A stretch of DNA of 64,000 nucleotides, from NCBI RefSeq assembly GCF_000004195.4, contig NC_030677.2:46563142-46627141 (forward strand), read 5' to 3'. The position numbers and the translations under genes were made by a program. Below are positions 31,453 through 42,888 of the stretch, piece after piece (positions within the stretch are counted from its first letter, which is position 1; each line of letters starts with the position of its first letter). This stretch comes from Xenopus tropicalis. Taxonomy: Eukaryota > Chordata > Amphibia > Anura > Pipidae. Under the pieces are notes generated by a model. That model worked only from the letters and a program-made list of their open reading frames with translations. It ran no database searches and had not been told where the DNA came from.

Positions 31453-34400
31453 TTCATGTCAGTAGTTATAATTATGACTCTAAAGGAGAACCTTTTCCTG
31501 CTCACTTGAAAGCCACACACATTTGAGGCCAGTAAATAGGATGTTCAAGTGTCATACATAGTTGAAATCACTTGTCTTTTCTGATCTGATTTCAGTCTAA
31601 TGCACAGCTTTACTAAGGGAAGAGCCCATTAAACTACAGGTAGGGACTGGATACAACCATACACTAAGCTTTCTTGAAAATAGGTCAGTTCATCTGTAGA
31701 AGTAAGAGGTGGAAGAACAAGGATGAATGCAAAGGGGGTGACTAACATATTAAATTTTATATGATTTGTTTTCATACACTTCATTGTAAATAAAATAATA
31801 TAAAATATAATAATATGACAATGATTATTGTGAAAAAAGAGGCTTAGTCCTGTTAATCTGCTGCTTAGGTATAGTTTAATTATCTAGTACTATTACATAA
31901 ATAATATTGTACTCTACTCTACAATAAATCTACAGTAACCCTTGTGACCATTATCACTGTAAAAATACCATAGTTTTCCACTGTGTTGTTATCTCTATTT
32001 GTTCTTTTTACTGTGACAATTAATATTATGTGCAATATTTTCAACCAGATTGCCATGTTTTAGAGATCTATAATCAGAAATACAAGCAAACTTGGCCCTT
32101 GAGCAGATTATAATGAGCTTTCTGATAAGGCATTGATTTCTTAATAATGAGGCAAAAGGTTTATGTTTAGCACATTAAGATAAAGCTGTTATATGGCAGG
32201 AAAATGCAAATAAAAGTGGCACATCATAATGAATGTTGACATTTATAAACCTTTTAACAGTATAGTAATTGTCATGCAATAAAAGATTTTTGTTCACATC
32301 AATATCTAACCTGTTTATAGTTTTATCTATAATTTTTAATTATAACTGCCAGTACATGTCTAAATATGTTAAATATTCTCCCAACTACTGTATGTATATT
32401 AATTCAGTAATATAGATCAGGGGTTCTAAGGTCATTACCTAGGGTCAAATGTAATCAGTTTTTAATGAATCTAATAAGACAGCTTTTTGAAATTCGATAT
32501 ACTGTCTATGTATTAGCAGGGGACATTATGCTGGCCAGGAGCATATATCTGCATGGTTGCTTGTGTACTCTGTTTCAAGGAACCCAAGATAATTAGCCAT
32601 ACCTCTGTCCCATTAGGTCAGTGTGGATGGAGGTTAATAAATCTTATCAGCTGAACCCAGAAATACAGGTCTTATACTGACAACAATACTGATGACTATG
32701 CAAACAGTCATTAGCATCTTTATAATGTAATTATTAAAAAACAATAAATTCTGCAGAACTATGCAATGTATTGATGAAACAAAGCATTTACTAACAATGG
32801 AGAAAGCGTTAACGACCTAAAGCCTGAGTTCAAAGGGGTCAACAACAGCTGAATGCAATTATGGACTTTCATTAGGAGCCATGGAGTTGTGATTGTGACG
32901 GAGATGGAGTTGGGGCCTGAAGGGGTGTGTAGCTGAGGGCAGGGATTGGAGGAGGAGGTGCACAGCTCAGCGTCACCTCTGGCTAAAAGGTAAATAGTGG
33001 TTGCACATTGGCAAAACTGTATTTCCAAACATCAGAACATAAATCTCTTCAAGTGGCAAATGTTTATTAAAGCATTTGAAATTATTCTAGGTTACTTAAT
33101 CTTGTCTCTTTCAGGTGACACTGTTTCACCATTCATTACATTTGTATTCTAAAAACTCGTTGAGGCAACTATTGCTTTACAAGCTCTGTCACAAGCACTT
33201 GTTCTGTGTTTTCAGGTCTGTGTGAGATGGTTTCAAGAGTTTTGTACTCAGGGGTTTCATGTTTTTCCCTCTCTGTAGTCAGAACAAAGAGGAAGAATGG
33301 GGTAGCACAGTGGGAGAAGGAGCAAAGATCTAGTTGAAAGCCTCCAGTCATGTTGGAAGAGCTGGATGAGATCTTTACACAGGCCACCAGAAATATTTAA
33401 GACCACAGTTTTGATTTGCTGCAAGAATTCAGACATATACACTAAATCAATAACAAACACTGGAGGACTCAGTAATGAAAACTGACTGGTGATGAAGAGT
33501 TGGCAGAGCAGGAGAAGGGAAAATATGCTTTGGGGGATGGGGATATATTAAAAGCAGTATTTTAATATTTAGAAAAAAATTTGTTCAATGAAAGGATTTT
33601 TTTTCAGTGAAAAAGAATTTCATGATAGTTTTCGCTTAAGGATACTACTAAATCAATATGGCTTCCTGCAGGACTCCCCTGCATTTTTGCTAAATCAATT
33701 CAAATCACCTATTGATTTCAAGAAAATAAAATCACTATTTATCATTGTCTGTAGTTTGTTGTTTTTTTTTCTGTTTATTTGATCAATATCAGTACAGATC
33801 ATCTTACATGCCTGATTGCTCAGAATTAGATTAAATGAGAAAAGATTCATTATTTTTCATGATAAAGCTCCAAGTCATAATTGACCAGATCTGATAAATT
33901 CATAACCACCATATCTGTTTCTAATTGTTAAACTGAAAACCCTTTTGTCAAATGAATGATTATCTGGGCTTCTTCTCTACCATGGAGAAGCACTTGTTTG
34001 GTGCCTTTTACTTGTACACCTTTCTGATCTAGATTATGGTCCTTCTTCAGTTCACTTTTGAAATTCCAACACCTGCTTAAGTGTTTCTCAAATGCACTGC
34101 AAATCTAGTTTTCAAGTTGCAACTAGTTTGTCCTAGATATTACTGGATATTGCAATTATAATTTACAAAGTCACTATTACAGGTTTTAAAAATCTTTAAT
34201 TTTTCCATGTTTTGCATAATGTCAGTTCTTAATTATTTCATTATTTTGTATATATTTTGTATGTTGAAATACTTTTTTTATATTATTTTTACTGTCTTTA
34301 TTTGTCAAATTGCTTGTCTCTGTCTTGCATAAGTGTCGGCACATCTTGCCCTAGCTTATTTTTATTCAAAACATGGGGAATTAAACCAAATCTCTTACCA

Positions 34401-36344
34401 GTACATTTGCAAAGGCCCTCTCAAGAACATGCTTCTTTGTCTCTTCCCTCTTCATTTTCCCATTATTACTTCTCTGTCTCTTCTAATAACCTTATCAAGT
34501 CACACTATGGCACCATTAAACTTCCCTTTTTATTGCTATTCAATCTCAGCCATCTACAATAGGATAACTTATTATATAATCGCCTATAGTATTGTGTTTT
34601 AAAAAGAAAAAGGTTAAGTGGATGTTCATGGAAGTCCATGCTTTGTATTAATTAAGGGAAAAAAAGGATAAGAAGGACAGCAATCATTTGTGTATGGAAT
34701 AATAGCTCCATGTAGGATGCATTTATTAATCAGTTAGGGAGAACAAAGATAAAAAGGTTCCTATAATAGTTACTCAATCACAGATCATAAGATAATTATT
34801 TTTCAAGACACAGATTTTATCCATGGCAGTAGTTAAGAGAGAGGTAACATATGGTTAGGTACAGTGGCCCTTCCTGTGTTGAAAGTAGTCAAGGGAGCAG
34901 ATTAACAGAAAGATACTACATCAAATTTCAGTATAAATCTTGAAACATAACAGAACAATGATATACAGTATCATGAAAAACATAGAAAAAGGTCATACTG
35001 TCTAACATGAAGTACAAGCATAAAAATTTAAGCAGCTGAAATGCTGTACATACTCTATATAATGCTTAGAAAAGTGATGGAAAGGGATGCTTTTATTATC
35101 TTAAGGAAAATTGTCTAAAAAATGAGAAAATTGGTATGTTATGGCTAGGCCTTATCAGTGGCTTCTACTCTATTTAGCAAGATAGGATAATTTTGATATA
35201 TGTTTGTTACACATTTAATGTGAGGCTTTAGAGCTTCTTTAATGTATGTTTACTTAGGATGCCTTTCAGAAAAACTAACCTTAAAACTATATTAGTTGCC
35301 AGGACTTTGCATTGTTTATAGCAATGGAAAAATGATTACCTAATTGAATAAAAAATAGGCAAATCACTGCTTGAGGGGTCCTTAATCTTCCTTAACATAT
35401 ATTAATATATATTCTTATGTGGTTCCATTATATATTTATGTTTGCTGTCTTCATTTTCTTAGCTTCAGGCCTCACAGTTACAGTATTTCATTTCACTGTA
35501 TGTAAATGTATCAATGACTACTGGCGGAAGTCCATTAAGAATGTCAAAGAATTTACATGCATTCCTTTAATGCCATACTTTTGGCACAAGGAACAAATTA
35601 GGCGATAATGGAAAAATACAAATAAAATTGCCTTGCCCTAAAGCTGCCATTTCATTATCAGTGTGACATTTCAGCAGGAGCTGAGCGAAAATGTTCAGGT
35701 TTGCGTTTCCTTTCTTATCGTGAAACAAAATCATGTTTGGAGTGTTACTGAACAAATGCCCAACATATTTACACAACTTTGCTAATGATTAAAAATGAAT
35801 CCCTCTTTAAACATATTATATCTGGTAAGCTTAATGCTCAATTCCTAGAAGCTAAATACCTTTTAAATGTTAAAACTTTGGAAACAAAAATAAAAGTTAG
35901 AGCTCCATACAGCTGCCCGATCTTGTTAAATCCAATTACGGTGAGAAAACAGAAACAGAAACAAAAACAGATCGCTATAAGTGGTTTTTGATAAAAACAT
36001 CACAATTCAGGGGAGTTTGAAAATGACAGCAGTAAGAAATATCAGTATATACTATTATACTGGTGTAGATTGGTACATTCTTTATACCTAGTATAAATAT
36101 AATATATAATATATAATAATATAATATATATATAATATATAGAACAACATGCATATTTGTATTTCTCTTACAATCCTTGTACCTCAAATGTTTTATTTTA
36201 GACAATCACAGCCCATTTGCCACATGACAATAAATTCGTATTCCATACAGTATATATACAGTTGTACAAGCTTACTGTTGTATACTCTATATTCTATAAG
36301 CTTTGGTTCAGTAGCATACAATAGACAGACCTACAGGAGCAAGT
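31453..36344. other. Long unique AT-rich stretch without recognisable genes
   Basis: Nearly 5 kb with no MITE borders or exons. Frames of 60-101 codons (32759, 33169, 33588, 34257, 35417) lack any family signature. Two parts look compositionally complex: 32050-32290 (octamer ATGCAAAT at 32204, GATTATAATGAGC, TTAATAATGAGGC) and 35640-35770. A TA-rich run lies at about 36085-36142. Conservation cannot be judged from one sequence. Confidence 0.35.
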
Positions 36345-36349
36345 GTTTC

Positions 36350-36724
36350 TTTAACACGGTAAAGTCATTAAAATATAATGAAATGTTGTCCTGCACTGGT
36401 AAAACTGGCATGTTTGGTTCAGAAAGACTGCTATATTTTATATAAATCAGCTGCTGTGTAGCTGTGGGGGCAGCCATTCAAAGGAAAAAAATGCACAGGT
36501 TGCTTAGCAGATAGCAGATAAGCTATGTAGAATATAATGGTGCTCTACAGAGATTATCTGTTATACGCTATTAACCTGTGCCATTTAGCCCTATTTCAAT
36601 TGCCTCCATTGCTACACATTTGTATAAACCGAAGCAAACAGATCACTTTTACCAGTGCAGGGCAACAGTCCATTATATTTTCATACATTTAAAACACTTT
36701 AATTTTTTTGGTGTTACTGTTCCT
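36350..36724. mobile_element. Foldback element with TTAA right end (TTAAAGGAACAGTAACACC family)
   Basis: The right end reads GGTGTTACTGTTCCT then TTAA (36725-36728). The arms are inverted: CCTGCACTGGTAAAACTGGC near 36391 pairs with TTTTACCAGTGCAGGGCAAC near 36646. An inner hairpin pairs GCACAGGTTGCTTAGCAGAT with its partner ending CCTGTGCC. The left terminus has decayed, so its border is approximate. This is a very common family in Xenopus, recognised from memory. Confidence 0.75.
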
Positions 36725-36811
36725 TTAAAAGAGATTCTGTTATATTTAATGCGTTTTTTTGTGCTGGAAAAAGTGAATTCTATGGAATCAAGCTGTACAA
36801 ATGCTAACTCA

Positions 36812-37018
36812 GATTGTAAGCTCTACGGGGCAGGGACCTCCTTCCTACTGTGTCTCATACCACATGCACTTATATATATATATATATTTATTGTATTTAT
36901 TTATTATATCACTTGTCCTCCCTGTGTGTAATTTTGTATTCTGTAATATTGTACAGCGCTGCGTACCCTTGTGGCGCTTTATAAATAAAGTTATACATAC
37001 ATACATAAATACATAAAT
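36812..37018 (+). mobile_element. L2-like LINE 3' end with short tail
   Basis: GATTGTAAGCTCTACGGGGC followed by AGGGACCTCC is the hallmark start of the L2-type 3' region. It continues to TTGTACAGCGCTGCGTACCC and GCGCTTTATAAATAAAG, then a tail of ATAC and ATAA units (36991-37018). A TA run (about 36871-36887) has grown inside. Only the 3' UTR is present, with no reverse transcriptase, as expected of a 5'-truncated insertion. Confidence 0.8.
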
Positions 37019-37315
37019 TGACATATTTGAGAGATTTGTCAAAACTGTCTTCATTTTTGAATATATAGAGCTGTTTTGTCTGCAAACCTTTCTTTGTTTT
37101 ATGAATATATACTTATTTTACAAAAAGGTTTATTGTGGAAAAAGAGGGTGGGGTCCCTCAAGCTTTAGCTTTGTTTTTCATTGTTCTATTGTCTGTGTAG
37201 AAAAAAAGAAATCATCTTTTCCCAATAATAGCGAAGAATAGAAATGAGGGGGGAAAGATCACGTTTTAGCCCAACAGTGATCTCAAATACAATTAACACT
37301 GGAATGGGTCAAGAA

Positions 37316-37879
37316 TAGTGATGGGCGAAATGTTTCGCCAGGCATGGATTTGCGGCGAATTTCCGCATTTCGCCATTGGCGGATTGTTTCGCGAAACGGA
37401 TGAAAAAATTTGCCGCGGAAAAATTTGCCGCACGTCCAAAAATTGTCGCCGGCATCAAAAAAGAATTGTCGCGGGCGTCAAAAGAATAGGCGCGCGACAA
37501 AATAATAGCCGCGTGCGACGAAACAATAGCCGCGCGACAAAATAATAGCCACAGGCGACGAAACAATAGCCGCGCGACAAAGTAATAGTCGCGGGCGACG
37601 AAACAATAGCCCCGCAACGAAATAATAGCCGCGTGCGACGAAACAATAGCCGCGCGACAAAATAATAGCCGGGGGCGACGAAACAATAGCCGCGCGACAA
37701 AATAATAGCTGCGGGTGATGAAACAATAGCCACGCGACAAAATAATAGCCATGGGCGACAAATTTTTTTTGTCGCACGACATTTTCGCCGTTTCGCGAAT
37801 TTTTCGCCGTTTCGCAGATCTTTTTAAAGATTCGCGAATTTTTCGGCGAAGCGAAATGGAACAGATTCGCTCATCACTA
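37316..37879 (+). mobile_element. hAT-type foldback MITE carrying a minisatellite, exact 8-bp duplication
   Basis: The 564-bp element starts TAGTGATGGGCGAAATG and ends GATTCGCTCATCACTA. GTCAAGAA flanks both sides exactly (37308-37315, 37880-37887). Against the 245-bp relative at 10477 the extra length is almost all the tandem array at 37440-37760. The terminal parts keep GTTTCGCGAAACGGATG and ATTCGCGAATTTTTCGGCG. The 193-codon minus-strand frame over the whole element arises from stop-free repeat units and is not a gene. Confidence 0.93.
37440..37760. repeat. Minisatellite of 20-bp monomers in a 40-bp higher-order unit
   Basis: AATAATAGCC-type starts occur at 37501, 37541, 37581, 37621, 37661, 37701 and 37741, so the period is 40. 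Each unit is two related 20-mers, GCGCGACAAAATAATAGCCG and GCGACGAAACAATAGCCGCG. Looser single 20-mers (GTCGCGGGCGTCAAAAGAAT) come first, from 37440. The order implies a 20-bp ancestor, then dimer amplification. Confidence 0.95.
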
Positions 37880-38023
37880 GTCAAGAACAAAAAGGTATTA
37901 ATAATATCTTATTATTGCCCAGTGACAGCTCTGATCTCAAACCACTTTTTCAACCCAGGGCAATGGGCCAACACTGTGGAAAGCTGGTGATAATTTCCCC
38001 AAATAGATTAAAACTTCCTTCAA

Positions 38024-38265
38024 AAGGTGATGAGCGAATTTTTTCACTAGGTATGGATATGCAGCGAATTCTTTCACAAAACTTCAGTGAAAATTTACTG
38101 GGGAAAAAATTGCTGGAAAAATTTTTATTGCGTGGCAAATTGGGCGTGGTCGCCCAATTGGATACAGTCCAGTCAAAAAAAACCCGGGCAACAAAAAAAA
38201 ACATGGACCGCCAAAAAAAACGTGGGCGACAAAAAAATAGAGACAGGACAGATTCGCTCATCAAT
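38024..38265 (+). mobile_element. hAT-type foldback MITE (TAGTGATGAGCGAA family), diverged
   Basis: It starts AAGGTGATGAGCGAATTTTT and ends GATTCGCTCATCAATA, with GGGCAACAAAAAAAA and GTGGGCGACAAAAAA monomers inside. The flanking 8-mers do not match. The neighbouring copy at 37316 is only 145 bp away, but the two are separate insertions judging by the exact duplication around the first. Confidence 0.7.
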
Positions 38266-38739
38266 AGTGGTCACTGTATAAAATATTAAGGAATAGGGAC
38301 TGTATAATTATGCTTTAAAAAATACATTTTCTTAGGATTTTTTAATACAATACCGTGTGACATTAAAAACCAATTTTCAGTGCATCAAAATAAACATAGA
38401 ACCAAATTTCAATGCAGAATTCGTTGACGGGTCTCAATAGTTTTTCCAAGCACTGTGTATATAAACGGCACTTGAAAAACAAAAAATGATCAATTGGTCT
38501 GTGAAAATTATTAACTGTAAAATATTATACGTAACCTAAAAGTACAAACATGTGCTTAGGTTCAGGGCCACTTAGTTGGTAAAAATCTAATGCAGTGTTT
38601 CTATTTAAAAAAACAAGGTTTTTGGAGGTTGGAGGGAGAATTGCTGTAAGGACTATGAAGAATGATATATTTACTTTGACTTCATATTTAATGCTAGGAA
38701 TCCAACTACAGCAAATTCACAGCAAAAAGAGAATAACCC
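38266..38739. other. Non-coding stretch, nothing recognised
   Basis: AT-rich unique sequence of about 470 bp. Confidence 0.5.
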
Positions 38740-38742
38740 CTA

Positions 38743-39147
38743 GGGGCACATTTACTAATCCACGAACGTCCGAAAGCGTCCGAATGCGTTTTTTTCATAA
38801 TGATCTGTATTTTTGCGATTTTTTTTTCGTCGCCGTCGCGATTGTTTCGTATTTTGCGTGACCTTTTCGTCGCCCTTACGACTTTATCGTATATTTTGCC
38901 CAACTTTTCTGTCGCCGTCGCGAAAAATTCGGATTGGTTTTTCCAGCGTTTACTATAGCGCAATACGAAAAAATTGTGACGGTGACGAAAAAATTGTGCA
39001 AAATACGATAAAGTCGTGGCGGCGCCGAAAAAGTTGCGACAAATACGAAACAATCGCAACGGCGACGAAAAAAATCGCAAAATTTTCATTTCCAATCCGT
39101 TTTTTTCCCATTCTGGATTCGGATTCAGGGATTAGTAAATGTGCCCC
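38743..39147. mobile_element. Foldback MITE (GGGGCACATTTACTAA family), CTA duplication
   Basis: The 405-bp element starts GGGGCACATTTACTAATCC and ends TTAGTAAATGTGCCCC. CTA lies on each side (38740-38742, 39148-39150). The interior is an inverted repeat of CGTCGCCGTCGCG-like runs, distinct from the CGAAAAACTCGCG runs of the other copies, so it is a subfamily. Confidence 0.88.
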
Positions 39148-39362
39148 CTAGAGTCGCACCTTCCCTTTCAACATATGTATCTGAGAATTGCATCCCTTTA
39201 TTAGGTACCTAATAAACCTAATACCTTTATTAGGTATATTAAAAGAAGGAGGTGTCCCTATCAATTAAGTTACGCAGGTGTAACTGTGACAATCTGCACA
39301 ACACAAATTAGGGGAGGTATGGGAGAGTTTCCACCCACCAACAGTTGCAACTGCACCACATA

Positions 39363-39531
39363 GGGGTATATTTATCATGCTGTGTAAAAAGTGGAGTAAA
39401 ACATTACTGGTGATGTTGCTCATAGCAGCCAATCAGATGCTTTACTTTGGTTTTCTAACTGCTGAAATCTAATTGCTGATCACCGGTAATGCTTCACTCC
39501 ACTTTTTACACACCATAATAATTATATCCTT
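39363..39531. mobile_element. MITE (TTTATCATGCTGTGTAAAAA family)
   Basis: It starts GGGGTATATTTATCATGC and GTGTAAAAAGTGGAGTAAAA, and ends with the inverted form CTCCACTTTTTACACACC plus ATAATAATTATATCC. The centre has GCTGCTATGAGC-like and CAATTAG words shared with 15053-15160. No target-site duplication was resolved. Confidence 0.7.
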
Positions 39532-41109
39532 TGGAATTCCTTCCAAATAAACAACAAATACTGTATTACGAAGCATTATTGTCATTTCCGGTACCCTGAA
39601 TATCTGTCGCTACAAGCTAATACAGTTCTGGAATCCCTTCTATTCATTTGTCAAGTATCTGGATAGTTCATTATTACAAGTTCCTACACACTTCCTTACA
39701 CAATATAAAAGTAATGTACCAGAGGAGCGCTTCACTAGGGCAGTACCAAACTTTATCGAAGGCAAAAATATAACAGGTGAAGGAAATGTGAAGTTACATT
39801 TATAAAAGGTATTTTTAGCTGATTATCACACACAAATCTGAATTTTGTGGCATAGTTCATTCATACTCTTTGATTTGCAAAATAGCATTGAAGATATTAA
39901 TGCTAGCAGTATGCCTTGTAATCTGCTAGTAAGCAATGTTTACCATGCACTGAACAAATCCACAGATCTGATTGGTGGGTGCAGCAGACCAAACAACTGA
40001 AGTTAGTGACTTTTGCTTTTAATTGGTTGGAGGAGCTCTAGAACCTCTCTTTCTCTTTTATAAATGTGAAATACCTTTAAATTCTGCACATTACTAAATG
40101 AACCTTTGTAAATTCTGCAAATCTGGAAAAGGAATACCCTTGAGGAGGATTTGCAGTATATTACTGCTGGGACTGGAATGAATTTTAACTGCATTCATTT
40201 GGACCACTCCACTTTCCATCTCAGCAGAGAAAATGCAAAGGAAGTACTATAGAGATACATGATTTTCAGATCCTGCTATTTCTCAGGTGTTTGTAAGAAA
40301 GAAATCTATATGGTTGCCAGCTAAATTGCTTTCGTATAGTTACACGCATCTTCATTGATTCACATGGTCTCAGGGGCATATGTCCTTTATTTCAGCAAGA
40401 GACATTCAGCATCTGAACAACAGAATGATAACACCAACTAAAATAGTAAATACAATACAAATAAAAACAAAAAATTCCATGGCTGATAAAAAGTAAATAG
40501 TACATGGGTGCATGATAACAGTGTAAAAACAATTCTTTTTTTTCATTTATAAGTAGCCAGCTGACACAATACAGATTAAGAAATGTTCTGCTCAGTGCAG
40601 GAAATAATACAGGAGTGCAAGGGAATCAATCCTTAATATAAGAGATGCTCAGTTATGAAAACAAGGGACCCATATATCAACAACCACACATTAGCCTACA
40701 GCAAGAGATGACAGAAATGATAAAGGGTGAGTCTGTCACAAATAAGAAGACTTTGCCCTTGTTGCTAAATAAGTTCTGAAAAATGTAGATACAACATCTT
40801 TTATAGATAACAATATGTGTATTATGGTTTTTATCTTGGTTTTATGGTTTTGTCAAATCAAGGTTTTTCTGGAAAACTTTTCATATGTAGGTAACAAAAT
40901 AAATGTTTAAATGCATTTGACACTGTTTGCTCCTTTTATAATTTATAGCAGTTGTCTGACATTTGTAAGGAAAATATTATTATTATTAATGTTATTCAGA
41001 ATTATAGCTGTGAAAGAACCATTCATCTTTCATGCCCAGCTTTGAAAGTCTCTTTCTATGATAGAAAAAAAATGAAGAGCATACTGCATACACAGAATGC
41101 ATATTATTC
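39532..41109. other. Non-coding stretch, nothing recognised
   Basis: Unique AT-rich sequence of about 1.6 kb with no inverted ends or exons. Confidence 0.5.
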
Positions 41110-41164
41110 AATATATATATATATATAGATAAATATATATACAATATATATACAGTATATATAG
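41110..41164. repeat. Interrupted TA microsatellite
   Basis: TA repeats broken by GATAAA and by CAATA/CAG interruptions. Confidence 0.9.
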
Positions 41165-41232
41165 AGCAAGAAGTCCCGCCCCATACTTTCAAACCACTTA
41201 CAAATTTCCTCCCATACCCTTATGGGCTTATA

Positions 41233-41619
41233 TGGGCTTATTTATCAATTTAATTTTTGAGTTTGTAAGTTTGAGTTTGTTCTTCAAATTCTTGCATATC
41301 AAATGCTTGGTTGCTTATTTATTAATAAGGAAAGCTAATTTGAATAAAAATACCTCAAATTTTTAAGTTTACAAACTCAAAAAACTCGAAAAATTTGCAT
41401 TTCAAGATATGGCTTAACATTGCCCAGGAAAACTCCCATTGACTTCTATAGAAACTCACAAGCTTTTAGATGGCAAATTTTTACGTTTGAGTTTTCTGAT
41501 TTTTTGCACTTAATAAATACCAGACATTTGAATTTTTGAAACATAATTTGAATTTGAGTTTTTTAATACAAAAAAAATCTTGAATTGTGAAAAAAAGTCA
41601 GACGTTGATAAATCTCCCC
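41233..41619. repeat. AT-rich foldback repeat (CAAGCTTTTAGATGG family)
   Basis: It starts GGGCTTATTTATCAATTT and ends GTTGATAAATCTCCCC. The inside has AAAACTCGAAAAATTTGC and AAGCTTTTAGATGGCAAAT. It corresponds to the disrupted copy at 26033-26979 and the older one at 11830. No clean target-site duplication. Confidence 0.65.
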
Positions 41620-42488
41620 ATATAACGTAGTTACCGTCACAAATTGTAGCCCTAAATGTGTGTTCTGTCCGAGAAGATATACAAGCCCCCACTTAAAGGC
41701 ATTGGGGATTGACTATTACAACGAGATGTTGACTAGCTGAGATAACATCACTGAAATTTTACATAGATTACTGCTAGATTTGTTTTCTATACAGTCCATT
41801 TTGCTGGAATAATTGAAAAAACACTCCCAGTGGATGACACTTGACTTCCAAACTTGCTCTTTGCAGTCTGGAGAGATGGTTGCATTCCATACAGCGCATA
41901 ATTAAATGAAAAGGAGGTTTTTGTCCACCTGGTTTGGAGAATTTCTGGCCTAAGCAAGTGGGAGAAGGGCATGTAGCCAGTATATTTTTGGTTGTAGCAG
42001 TGTAGCCTTACTTAAACAGCCATAAATAGTTGAATATAAAAGTTGTTGAAAAATAGTTTATAGACTATTCCTTGCACTTTCTTTAACCAGTTTTTGGAAA
42101 CAGATTCATGCTGCTGTAGATAGAACATTAATAAAAGCATCTCCTGGGAATGAGAGAATAATTCTTTTAATCATCGGGTGCATATTTTGTTCACTTCTTC
42201 TTTGTCGATGCAAAATTAAAATAGGCAACTCAAATGCTTATAACCAGAGTATATACAGTAGCTTAATACCCTAATCTTCTAGTATTAATTGTTCGGGGTA
42301 ATAAAATTTAGAAGAGAAAGGAGAAACTCTCCATATATTTTAAAGGGATGTTTGCAGGCTTTCACATATGTTTATGATTTATCTCAGACCTAGGTGCATT
42401 GCTCAGGTATATGCAACTGTGCCATTCAGAATATATATAATGTTACCATCCATCTAATGCATTTTTAAAAATGTTAATTTGGAACATT
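41620..42488. other. Non-coding stretch, nothing recognised
   Basis: AT-rich unique sequence with only short random frames. Confidence 0.5.
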
Positions 42489-42888
42489 TGTCCCAGGTTC
42501 CTAACAGAGTGGTTCTAGGTCTGCTAGTCCAGCCTGGGTGTTTTATATCTGCCTGAGACACCTTAAAAGGCAGCTCAAAGACACAATGAGGAGAGCTCCT
42601 GTATGGGGAAAACACAGGGGAGCTGTCTGTATGGCTGAGCCAGAGGCTTTTAAATACAACAAAGTTGGAATTTCTGTTAAATGGTCTGTTTGGGCAACAG
42701 GAGGTTAGGCCTGCTCTCTGATAGCCTGAACTGGGCTAGTTGAAAGTGCATTAAGAGGTATGGATTTTATGTTGTTCTGTTTTTCTTTGAAGTCAAATAT
42801 AAACTGCCTAAAAGTTACTCAGTTTTCATGAGCCTTGGGGGCTGCTTTTCCCCCCAGAAATCTGGTCCCAACTACCAAAGCCCTGACA
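42489..42888 (+). repeat. Candidate solo LTR, about 400 bp
   Basis: The segment runs from TGTCCCAGGTTCC to CCCTGACA, giving TG...CA termini. It is more GC-rich than its surroundings and has a TTTTAAATACAAC box, and a CAAATATAAACTGCC stretch where a polyadenylation signal would be. Its style matches Ty3/gypsy LTRs of frogs. No matching 5-bp flanks were found and no internal retroviral domains lie beside it, so this remains a candidate. Confidence 0.35.

Noticed and set aside
31155..31520. 121-codon minus-strand frame
   Set aside because: Made of the last units of the 52-bp minisatellite plus the MITE right end; no domain.
35417..35608. 63-codon frame that looks like a membrane segment
   Set aside because: Hydrophobic stretches are expected in AT-rich DNA; no start context, splice sites or homology recognised.
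37309..37890. 193-codon open frame on the minus strand
   Set aside because: It lies wholly over the hAT MITE. Its Tyr/Phe/Arg-rich periodic sequence follows from the 40-bp repeat, and other frames on both strands are open there too.
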